From the NCBI GenBank assembly GCA_947504195.1, contig CANNGN010000015.1, forward strand, positions 1 through 64,000: 64,000 nt of DNA. The letters run 5' to 3'. The notes beneath the pieces were generated by a model. That model was not told the DNA's origin and ran no database searches. It was given only the letters and a program-made list of their open reading frames with translations. Source of the stretch: an uncultured Vibrio sp. (GTDB lineage Bacteria > Pseudomonadota > Gammaproteobacteria > Enterobacterales > Vibrionaceae). This document shows positions 36,170 to 43,158 of this stretch, piece after piece. Positions within the stretch are counted from its first letter, which is position 1; every line of letters begins with the position of its first letter. The position numbers and the translations under genes were made by a program.

Positions 36170-36775
36170 ATGCGTACCAGTCAATTACTGGAACAATTAA
36201 TGGAAGCCTTACGTTGTTTGCCTGGGGTTGGCCCTAAGTCAGCACAGCGTATGGCTTTTCAATTGCTACAGCGAGATAGAAAAGGCGGCCTGCTACTAGC
36301 GGATGCGCTACAACAAGCCATGACCGAAGTCGGGCATTGCCAAGAGTGTCGGACATTTACAGAAGACGAGATATGTCATATATGTCGTAGCCCGAAACGC
36401 CAAGAGAATGGACTATTGTGCGTTGTGGAAAGCCCAGCAGATATTGCGGCGGTTGAAGCCACTGGACAATACTCAGGGCGCTACTTCGTCTTGATGGGAC
36501 ACTTATCTCCTTTGGACGGTATTGGACCAAGCGATATTGGGCTGGATGTCTTGGATTATCGCCTTCAAACCGGCAATATTAACGAGGTAATTCTAGCGAC
36601 AAACCCAACGGTCGAAGGAGAGGCAACGGCGCATTACATTGCAGAGTTGTGTCGCGAGCATGATGTTCCGGCCAGTCGTATTGCCCACGGCGTTCCTGTT
36701 GGTGGAGAGTTGGAGTTTGTCGATGGTACGACGCTATCGCACTCTCTCATTGGACGTCAAAAATTGAATTACTGA
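36170..36775 (+). CDS. recR: Recombination protein RecR
   Basis: RecR works with RecO and RecF to load RecA on gapped DNA. The 201-residue protein has an N-terminal helix-hairpin-helix (LPGVGPKSAQRMAFQLL), a C4 zinc finger (CQEC...CHIC) and a TOPRIM domain (LCVVESPADIAAVE ... ATNPTVEGEAT), and it ends near a Walker B-like region. It is the last gene of the dnaX-ybaB-recR run. Its final 7 bp overlap the convergent YkgJ-like gene. Confidence 0.96.
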   Translation: MRTSQLLEQLMEALRCLPGVGPKSAQRMAFQLLQRDRKGGLLLADALQQAMTEVGHCQECRTFTEDEICHICRSPKRQENGLLCVVESPADIAAVEATGQYSGRYFVLMGHLSPLDGIGPSDIGLDVLDYRLQTGNINEVILATNPTVEGEATAHYIAELCREHDVPASRIAHGVPVGGELEFVDGTTLSHSLIGRQKLNY

Positions 36776-37020
36776 GTTAAGGTTTCGAGTTCGATGAGGT
36801 TACGTAGAGCTTCATCGTTCGTTTCTCCGCATACGCTTGAGCAAGCTTTAAACGCCAAGCACACCTTTGGCCGTTCTGGTCGGCCAAATAACTTACACAG
36901 ATTATCGTCATTGAGTTGAACGCAACGCTCCCCAGCGGCTTTCCCCTGTAACATCCCGGGAATGGGAGAGGTGATACTTGGTGCAATACAACATGTAAAA
37001 TACCCTAGTCGACAATCCAT
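36769..37020 (-). CDS. YkgJ-like cysteine-cluster protein
   Basis: The 83-residue protein has nine or so conserved-looking cysteines: CRLGYFTCCIAPS near the start, ERCVQL, NLCKLFG and a later C-to-C spacing (KVCLAFKACSSVC). This agrees with the YkgJ zinc/iron-chelating family (usual opening C-x6-CC). Metal and function are unknown. It overlaps the recR 3' end by 7 bp (convergent). A second CxxC-type protein, YcgN, lies 160 bp away on the other strand. Confidence 0.8.
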   Translation of the reverse strand: MDCRLGYFTCCIAPSITSPIPGMLQGKAAGERCVQLNDDNLCKLFGRPERPKVCLAFKACSSVCGETNDEALRNLIELETLTQ

Positions 37021-37179
37021 TTTTATTCCTTGGTATTATGTAATTTTGAACCGTGATGGTAGCAAATTTTGTTGCAACAATCTTGGTTTACCCGTCTAAG
37101 GCTCTTAGGTAATACTTGAACTTTACTAGGCAGAGGGGTATAAATCTTTCCCCTGTATTTTGAAGAAAAGTGACGTGCA

Positions 37180-37620
37180 ATGACGACTCCATTTTGGCAA
37201 CAAAAGACCTTAAATCAAATGAGTGAGCAGGAGTGGGAGTCACTGTGTGATGGCTGTGGGAAATGTTGTCTTCACAAATTGATGGATGAAGATTCCGATG
37301 AAGTGTATTACACCAATGTCGCCTGCAGCTGGTTAGTCAGTGATACATGTTCTTGTAAGGATTACCCCAATCGTTTTTCTTCAGGAGAAGAGTGCCTAAA
37401 GTTAACCCGTGATAATGTCGATGAGTTTCATTGGTTACCTAATACCTGTGCGTATCGTTTACTTGCGGAAGAAAAACCCTTACCTCCATGGCACCCGCTA
37501 ATTACTGGTGACAAATCGGCAATGCACGCGGCTAAAGAAAGCGTGAAAAATACCGTGGTGTATGAAATTGATGTGGTGGATTGGGAAGACCACATAATAA
37601 ATCACCCTAACAGGAAGTAG
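37180..37620 (+). CDS. ycgN: YcgN family (UPF0260) cysteine-cluster protein
   Basis: The 146-residue protein has the family start FWQQKTLNQMSEQEWESLCDGCGKCCLHKL, in which the CxxCxxCC cluster is at about residues 23-30. Further CKDYPNRF and WLPNTCAYRLL motifs are typical of YcgN. The family is thought to chelate a metal or Fe-S cluster; its role is not established. In E. coli ycgN sits near the min locus. Here the min genes are about 25 kb away. Confidence 0.92.
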   Translation: MTTPFWQQKTLNQMSEQEWESLCDGCGKCCLHKLMDEDSDEVYYTNVACSWLVSDTCSCKDYPNRFSSGEECLKLTRDNVDEFHWLPNTCAYRLLAEEKPLPPWHPLITGDKSAMHAAKESVKNTVVYEIDVVDWEDHIINHPNRK

Positions 37621-37762
37621 GCTACACAAGGGTTTTCAAGGGCTTGTGTAATGCCTTAACCCAAATATAATCACATAAACCTGTATATAGTGAAAATCTG
37701 CCGTCATTTTGTCGCCATTTTTGTGGCGGCAGTTATAGAGAGTTTAACGAGTTCTTTCCGAT

Positions 37763-37912
37763 TTAATATATGGTGAAGGTTTCAAAAGCAAGCGCCTCAC
37801 CTTTAGTGGCGAAGCGCTTACGAATGCGTTTACCGTCTCGGCCTGTTGGGTAGCATTCGCAAAGCCAGGGTTTTTTATTGCCGTCTTTAAGGTTACGGAT
37901 CGACACTAAGAA
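37763..37912 (-). pseudogene. Phage integrase, N-terminal remnant
   Basis: The minus strand encodes VSIRNLKDGNKKPWLCECY, then PTGRDGKRIRKRFATKGEAL and AFETFTIY followed by TAA, about 47 residues in all. This is the arm-type DNA-binding N-terminus of P2/HP1-like tyrosine integrases; the catalytic domain is missing. GTG takes the place of the usual ATG. Bases just beyond the stop (37705-37762) read in another frame as ...LSITAATKMATK-stop, which may be the original 3' end of the gene after an internal deletion (inference). It starts 6 bp after the ATPase-TOPRIM gene, on the same strand. Confidence 0.8.
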
Positions 37913-37917
37913 TTACT

Positions 37918-39834
37918 CTAGTTATGTTTTTTTATGTGATCAAAAATTTGCTCACATAAAGCAGTTAATTCAGGTGTAAGTTTCCAGTCTACTTCATTAG
38001 AATCAATGACTTCCAAAACTGTATTACAAAATTTAACTTTGTCTTTTATTGTTCCACTTTCATCAGCGTAAAACTTTCTAGTGTGATTTGTATTATTAGA
38101 AACAAATTCCTCTAACATCGTTCCAATTCCTATGCTTGTGCTCTGAAATTTATCGTACTCTATTTGAGAGCCCAAATTACTTATATGACATTTCGATTTT
38201 TGTCTAAATGTCTCCCATCTCTTTTTTGCTGCTTCAACAATTAATTTAGCTGGGATGTAATTTTCGATTTCTTTCCACTCAAGAAGAATAAAGTTATCGC
38301 CCAATTCACGTTCTAGTGTTTTAACTCTATCGCCTTTATTGGAGATGTCATTATCAGCTATTAATAATATTTCTTTTGATAGTTTTCGAGCAGGAGTTTC
38401 CGATTCAGAGCTCTCCTCACTTGATGAGAAATTCCAATGAGTAATATTACTTCCTTGATATTCGGCAAAGATATAATGTAAATTTTCTTTGAAATTTCTT
38501 AACGAGTCATCAGTGTTTTCTTCTAAATATTTCTTTAGAAAAGCTCTTAAATAACGCTTATCAGTGACACCTTCAACCCAAATTGAACAATTGGCTAATA
38601 ACACTGAAGAAGCCCTAACGCCTAGGTCATCCAATGCATCTGAATATTCAGTTAGAACTGAAATTGTTGAACTTGAGTCGTCTACTCTACTTATTCTATA
38701 TACAGAAATATCTTGGTTTTCTTGTGCTATATCGATTAAGTGATTTGAGTGCGTGGTCATAAAAAAATAATGCTGAGGAAACTTGTGGAAAGCATCGATT
38801 AATATTCGTTGCATTCCCGGGTGTAAGTTGAGTTCGGGTTCTTCAATGTAAAATGTAGTGGGGCATGGTGAAATAAATATTGGAAACGTTATTATTATTA
38901 ATGATTGAATGCCATCACCTAAATCAAAAATAGCCCTCTCTTCTTTACCAATTGATATATATACAACATCTTCACCAATGCGAGGGACTAAAGATATGTC
39001 TTGGTTATCGAAGAATGTCCTTGATAAATAATTCTCGTATTCTTGTATTTTTTTTCGTTCTTGTTGTGTACCTAATAGCGCTCGCTTCAATTCAGTGTAC
39101 ATGGAAAGACCACTGTAGATTGTTGCAGAAGGAGACCCCTCTTTATTATTGTTGACGCTGTTTGAAAAATTAATAGTGCTATTTTGGAAATAATCAGATT
39201 TAGTTCTAGTTAGGTAACTATCTTCCAGTTTTGGAGGGGTGTCTGATTGATGGTGTAAAGGCCGCAATCCTCTTAAAATCGGAATGTAAACGTGATTAGA
39301 AGGTAAAAATACTTCTCTTGAAGTTGCTGCAGGTCCATCAAAATGGATTATTCGATTAAATTCGTATTCAAATTTGTCTAAATCAATGTCTTTTGGTGAA
39401 ATTTTTTTAAATATGTCAGCAGAGATTTCGGAGAGTTTATCTATCATCATATCATAAGAAAAAGTACCAAATTCATTTTTGAATCTCTTACCGATTTCTT
39501 CAGTAAGAATTTCTTCTTTTAACATGGGATCGAATTTTAGCCTTAGTTGTGATGAAACTTTTTCTACGTTTGAAAGGAAGCTATCAAATGGGTAGTTACT
39601 GTACTCAACGTATTGAGTGTCGGAGAGAAATAACTGCCTTAATAGGCGACTTTTTCGAGAGTTATTTGAGCCCGTAAGTAAGTTTATTTGTCTAAGGTCT
39701 TTGAGGTGCCAATGTTCTAACCCTTCACCATTAAGTTTAAATTCTTCGAAGTTGATGTGTGTATTTGTGTTACTTAATAAATTTTTGAAGTTTATTAAGT
39801 TAATTTTAGGTTTTTGGTTGTCGTTGACACTCAT
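37918..39834 (-). CDS. OLD-like ABC ATPase-TOPRIM nuclease (probable anti-phage defence)
   Basis: In this 638-residue single-chain protein the ATPase has Walker A GSNNSRKS (residues 55-62), a signature-like LGDGIQS (305-311), Walker B/catalytic YIEEPELNLHP (E331/E332) and a TTHS switch (360-363). The TOPRIM part has E421 in WVEGVTDKRYL, D494/D496 in LIADND and KEIENYIP (521-528). This is the plan of OLD-family nucleases, which include P2 Old, GajA of Gabija and fused PARIS-type proteins. No UvrD-like GajB neighbour is present. Base use is visibly AT-richer than flanking genes. It sits between broken phage genes, so it is likely prophage cargo. The exact subfamily is unsure. Confidence 0.85.
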   Translation of the reverse strand: MSVNDNQKPKINLINFKNLLSNTNTHINFEEFKLNGEGLEHWHLKDLRQINLLTGSNNSRKSRLLRQLFLSDTQYVEYSNYPFDSFLSNVEKVSSQLRLKFDPMLKEEILTEEIGKRFKNEFGTFSYDMMIDKLSEISADIFKKISPKDIDLDKFEYEFNRIIHFDGPAATSREVFLPSNHVYIPILRGLRPLHHQSDTPPKLEDSYLTRTKSDYFQNSTINFSNSVNNNKEGSPSATIYSGLSMYTELKRALLGTQQERKKIQEYENYLSRTFFDNQDISLVPRIGEDVVYISIGKEERAIFDLGDGIQSLIIITFPIFISPCPTTFYIEEPELNLHPGMQRILIDAFHKFPQHYFFMTTHSNHLIDIAQENQDISVYRISRVDDSSSTISVLTEYSDALDDLGVRASSVLLANCSIWVEGVTDKRYLRAFLKKYLEENTDDSLRNFKENLHYIFAEYQGSNITHWNFSSSEESSESETPARKLSKEILLIADNDISNKGDRVKTLERELGDNFILLEWKEIENYIPAKLIVEAAKKRWETFRQKSKCHISNLGSQIEYDKFQSTSIGIGTMLEEFVSNNTNHTRKFYADESGTIKDKVKFCNTVLEVIDSNEVDWKLTPELTALCEQIFDHIKKHN

Positions 39835-39851
39835 ATTTACGTTCTCAAAAT

Positions 39852-40010
39852 TTAAACATCTTCCGGCACTTCGCCAGTTTCAATCATGCTTTCAAATTGC
39901 GACTTGTTAAGAATAAAAACACCCTGATCCATTGCTTTGGCGAGTTTTGTTGGTCCAGCATTGTAGCCATAGCAAAGAATATCTAGGTGCTTAGTCACCC
40001 CAGCTAAATC
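39852..40010 (-). pseudogene. BRCT-domain protein, C-terminal remnant
   Basis: An open stretch with no start codon reads LAGVTKHLDILCYGYNAG, then PTKLAKAMDQGVFILNKSQF and ESMIETGEVPEDV-stop. The pattern is that of a BRCT domain (V-T-hx-hDhLhhG, K-x-x-K-A ... I-x-x-F), as found at the end of DNA ligases and phage exonuclease-like proteins. Its 5' part is gone and it joins the repressor remnant directly. It ends 17 bp before the ATPase-TOPRIM start. Confidence 0.65.
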
Positions 40011-40227
40011 AATCTTTCTTCAATGTAACCGCCACGCGGCCCATCACTTTTATATCGTTCTCTGACGCTTCAATCGTGCTATCTCCAAACGCTATCGCTA
40101 ACTTTTTGCCAGGTAAACGTTGGATTTGGTTGATTTATAAACTGCCGTCAACCTTAATAAGGCAATGACCAGATACGGTATATTTTATGCCGAATGTTGT
40201 ATTTAACGATCTATTATCCTTATCTCC
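40009..40227 (-). pseudogene. Phage CI/LexA-like (S24) repressor, C-terminal remnant with nonsense codon
   Basis: The minus strand reads NTTFGIKYTVSGHCLIKVDG, SL-stop-INQIQRLPGKKLAI and onward to DIKVMGRVAVTLKKD-stop. This is the C-terminal S24 peptidase-fold domain of phage repressors, with the catalytic-lysine region at about VDGSL and the terminal IxGRV. An internal TAA replaces one codon and the N-terminal HTH is missing. It is a dead gene and marks the immunity end of the lost prophage. Confidence 0.75.
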
Positions 40228-40761
40228 TTAACATAGAGGAATAACTGTCGTTAGGGTACGACTTAGTGCAATAAAAAAGGATACATCAATCGCTAGCCTT
40301 CAGGTAGCAGATCATGTTGCGTATGTGACAGGAAAAGATTAACTCTAAAAATATGCATTGTCTGCTTTGGCTTCATTTATTACCTTTCCGTATCTAGTAG
40401 GTTCTGAATAAGTATAGATAAACTCATGCCTTCGCCATGCCAATCGTAATTCGTAATAAATCAATAATTCCCGGTATTTTTGTGAGAGCTTGTAATTAAT
40501 TGACTAAAGAAGAACTAAAGGGGCAAGTAACGCTTGACTAAAGTTAGGGTAGAGGTATTATACCCGTGCTCTGCGACTCGGAGTTATTAATGAAGCATAA
40601 AGTAAAGTAAAACCTCAGTATTCCTTCGTCATTGTTGTTATTCTTAGTTTTTCCCTTAGCTTAATCGTCACATTCATAATTAAAAGTCACCAGCGCTCGT
40701 GTCATTAGCTTACTGCTGATCGTACGATAACTCTATGAATTTTAAATATTAAGGGACTCAA
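40228..40761. other. Gene-free region between the phage relics and the cold-shock gene
   Basis: No supported gene is present. A plus-strand open stretch at 40256-40342 (28 codons without a start) could be another phage gene tail. The last 150 bp or so before 40762 probably form the long 5' leader typical of cold-shock genes. Confidence 0.5.
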
Positions 40762-40974
40762 ATGTCTAACAAATCTACTGGTTTAGTAAAATGGTTTAAC
40801 GAAGAGAAAGGTTTTGGTTTCATCACTCAAGACGGTGGCGGTGCTGATCTTTTCGTTCACTTCCGTGCTATCGCTTCTGAAGGTTTCAAAACTCTTTCTG
40901 AAGGCCAAAAAGTGTCTTTCGAAGTAGAGCAAGGCCCTAAAGGTCTTCAAGCGGCTAACGTAGTAGCGCTATAA
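40762..40974 (+). CDS. Cold-shock domain protein (CspA family)
   Basis: The 70-residue nucleic-acid chaperone has both RNA-binding motifs, KGFGFI (RNP1) and DLFVHF (RNP2), in the usual order after LVKWFNEE. It binds single-stranded RNA/DNA and helps translation at low temperature or in growth transitions. The codon use is strongly biased (highly expressed type). TTAAGGG precedes the ATG. Which Vibrio Csp paralogue this is cannot be told without alignment. Confidence 0.95.
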   Translation: MSNKSTGLVKWFNEEKGFGFITQDGGGADLFVHFRAIASEGFKTLSEGQKVSFEVEQGPKGLQAANVVAL

Positions 40975-40981
40975 TTTCGAT

Positions 40982-41020
40982 GCTGGTGCAATACTATATT
41001 GCACCAGCTCATTTCTAATT
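40982..41020 (+). terminator. Terminator of the cold-shock gene
   Basis: A 12-bp perfect stem (GCTGGTGCAATA with TATTGCACCAGC, loop CTA) lies 7 bp after the stop. It is followed by TCATTTCT, so the T run is weak but the hairpin is strong. Confidence 0.75.
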
Positions 41021-41248
41021 GCCTTATCTAACACGACCTCAGCAAAAAGCCATACCGTCCTACTAAAGCCTGTATCACCTTTCTGTTCGTAACATTTATT
41101 TGTATATATAAAGCCCTTTAGAACTATCGCGTTATCTTCATATTTTAATTAAATTCCACTGAGCCTATTGTCGTTGATTTACTATGATCAGAGTATTTTT
41201 TGATCGTGCTGATTTAGCGATCAGAAATGGCTTTCTAGGAGGACTATA

Positions 41249-41338
41249 ATGTCCAAATCAAACGGTCGAAAGCGGTTTTGGTATCATCAATCGCGCTCTA
41301 AATTTTATTCCCCAATTCAAAAGCTTACAGAATATTAG
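41249..41338 (+). CDS. Possible small protein, 29 residues
   Basis: A near-perfect Shine-Dalgarno (AGGAGG, about 6 bp before the ATG) precedes a short frame: MSKSNGRKRFWYHQSRSKF then YSPIQKLTEY. The product would be basic and aromatic with no membrane helix. The ribosome site is better than those of most real genes nearby, but the length allows chance. No family is recognised. Confidence 0.35.
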   Translation: MSKSNGRKRFWYHQSRSKFYSPIQKLTEY

Positions 41339-41470
41339 GTGACAGTTAGTTCCATGAAAAACTGGTCAATTATCGTATTCTATATATTTCTAATATTTTT
41401 CTGTAGTCATTGGAAAAAAATCAAAGGTAAACCTATACTCAAACCATAATAGATAAAAGAGTAAATAGCA

Positions 41471-42676
41471 GTGTGCGAGACTAACTATAAATTAACAAGG
41501 TTAAAGCTAAGTGGCGTGTTACCTGCGTTATTAGCACTAATGCCTTGTTATTCGATAGCACAGATAAGTGATGATCTCACAATTTCAGGGTTTGGTAACA
41601 TTACCGCCGGCTATCTAGATACCGACCAAGCCAATTTCAAAGGCCATTCAGATGATGTTAGCTTGAAGTCCGATAGTCTTATCGGACTGCAAGCCTCCTA
41701 TGAATTTACCCCTGCTTTAAGTGCGACCATTCAAGGGATCCTGCACGCTGATAGTGAAGATAATGACTCAATTATCAATTGGGCGTATGCGTCGTGGCAG
41801 CCTGACGATAACTTGTTGATCAAAGCCGGCAGGCAACGTACTCCATTTTTTGCGCTCAGTGATGTGCTTGATGTTGGTTATGCATATCCTTGGATTACTG
41901 CTCCTATACAAGTGTATAGTGCCTGGCTTTTCCCTACTTTTGATGGTGTTGATTTAGCTTGGGGATACTCGACTGGAGAAGTGGATACTACTTTTGAAGG
42001 GTATGTAGGGCGCTATGATGGTGAAATAGAACTGAGTGATTATTCCACAGATTATACTATCGATATATTTGGTGGGTTAATTACTAAAGTGAATTGGAAA
42101 GATTTTGAGTTTAGAGCGTCATTTCACCGTGGTAAGGTTGATATTGGTTTAACCGAGATCGACACCTTAAAAAGTGGATTGGCTCTAGCAGGCTTCACAG
42201 CAAGTGCTGATGCTTTATCTCGTGAGGGCTGGATTGAAGCGAAGCAGCTTTCAGTCAGTTACGATAACCTGGATTATTTCGCTCGTGCCGAATGGGTATT
42301 GATCGAATCTGATCTTTCGATAGCTGCTGAAATAGAAAGTTACTATTTGATGGGTGGTTATAACTTTTATCCCTTCTCAGTTCATTTTACCTATGCAGAA
42401 AGCCAAGTCGATTATCCTACTTTTCCAGATGAGATACCTTCTTACTATGCTCCGTTATATGAAGGTTGGAATGAAATAATGGATCGTCTAAGCAACGATT
42501 CTTTACGTTCATGGACGTTAGGTACTCGGTGGGATGTGTTACCCAAAGTCGCTCTTAAAGCAGAGGTGACTTTACTCGATGGTGATAGCGAGGAAAATTC
42601 TTTTTTCGATTCAATAGAAGAGGGTTTCGATCGTGATGCCAGCTTATATAAACTAAGCGTGGAGTGGGTATTCTAA
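41471..42676 (+). CDS. Porin-like outer-membrane beta-barrel protein
   Basis: The 401-residue protein starts with a signal peptide (hydrophobic 14-29, cleavage around SIAQ). Its body consists of alternating amphipathic strands, many acidic turns and a terminal phenylalanine (KLSVEWVF), which marks a beta-barrel. The N-terminal ISGFGNITAGYLDTD and LLIKAGRQRTPFF resemble DcaP/phosphate-porin-like proteins. The start is GTG. It is the first gene of a three-gene operon, and its stop overlaps the next start (TAATG). Substrate is unknown. Confidence 0.82.
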   Translation: MCETNYKLTRLKLSGVLPALLALMPCYSIAQISDDLTISGFGNITAGYLDTDQANFKGHSDDVSLKSDSLIGLQASYEFTPALSATIQGILHADSEDNDSIINWAYASWQPDDNLLIKAGRQRTPFFALSDVLDVGYAYPWITAPIQVYSAWLFPTFDGVDLAWGYSTGEVDTTFEGYVGRYDGEIELSDYSTDYTIDIFGGLITKVNWKDFEFRASFHRGKVDIGLTEIDTLKSGLALAGFTASADALSREGWIEAKQLSVSYDNLDYFARAEWVLIESDLSIAAEIESYYLMGGYNFYPFSVHFTYAESQVDYPTFPDEIPSYYAPLYEGWNEIMDRLSNDSLRSWTLGTRWDVLPKVALKAEVTLLDGDSEENSFFDSIEEGFDRDASLYKLSVEWVF

Positions 42677-43113
42677 TGATGAAATTATTTAATATTATAA
42701 CTCGGAGCGCATTTTTCACTTTCTTCTTACTAAGTGTATGCCAAGCGTCTATTGCTCAATATAATGATGTGATGGTGGTGATGAACTCAACGACGGCACT
42801 GGATTCATTGTCTCGCAGTGAAGTTCGCCAAGTGTTTATGGGTGGGACATTAAGTCGGAAATATGTTCCCGTAGGCTTATCTGTAGGTGATAGAACCCGA
42901 ATTCAGTTTAATACTAAGGTGATTGGTTTAACTGAAAGTAGAATTCAATCGTATTGGGCACAGCTGTTGTTTTCAGGTCGAAGCAAGCCACCTAAAGAGT
43001 TTTCTGAAATAGATGACGTACTTAACTATGTCGCGACTGTCGATAATGCGGTGGGGTACGTGCCAGCAGGTACGGTTATTCCAAGTAATTTAATCGTGGT
43101 TTATCAGCGTTAG
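42676..43113 (+). CDS. Small periplasmic PBP-like (PstS-type) protein
   Basis: The 145-residue protein has a signal peptide (about 1-24, ends QASIAQ) and resembles the PBP-like domain found in phosphate-binding protein homologues: VVMNSTTALDSLSRSEVRQVFMGG and a C-terminal VGYVPAGT. It is half the size of a true PstS, so a single lobe or partial fold is likely. The ATG at 42676 overlaps the porin stop. Being encoded between an outer-membrane and an inner-membrane signalling protein, it probably acts as periplasmic ligand sensor (inference). Confidence 0.78.
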   Translation: MMKLFNIITRSAFFTFFLLSVCQASIAQYNDVMVVMNSTTALDSLSRSEVRQVFMGGTLSRKYVPVGLSVGDRTRIQFNTKVIGLTESRIQSYWAQLLFSGRSKPPKEFSEIDDVLNYVATVDNAVGYVPAGTVIPSNLIVVYQR

Positions 43114-43158
43114 GCGTAAAGAAAGGGCATTGACTCTTTCTTGGTCATTGGAGCCATA

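Larger units (their letters stand above)
40975..41470. other. Gene-poor region between the cold-shock gene and the porin operon
   Basis: Apart from the terminator at the left and one possible 29-codon gene at 41249-41338, I see nothing with support. It should contain the promoter of the 41.5-45.3 kb operon. Confidence 0.5.

Noticed and set aside
36769..36775. Overlap of recR with the minus-strand gene as a sign of misannotation
   Set aside because: Both proteins are complete and family-like; a 7-bp convergent overlap of ends is unremarkable.
37918..39834. Calling the ATPase-TOPRIM gene Gabija (gajA)
   Set aside because: No UvrD/GajB-like helicase gene lies next to it; the flanks are phage relics, so the two-gene system is not present.
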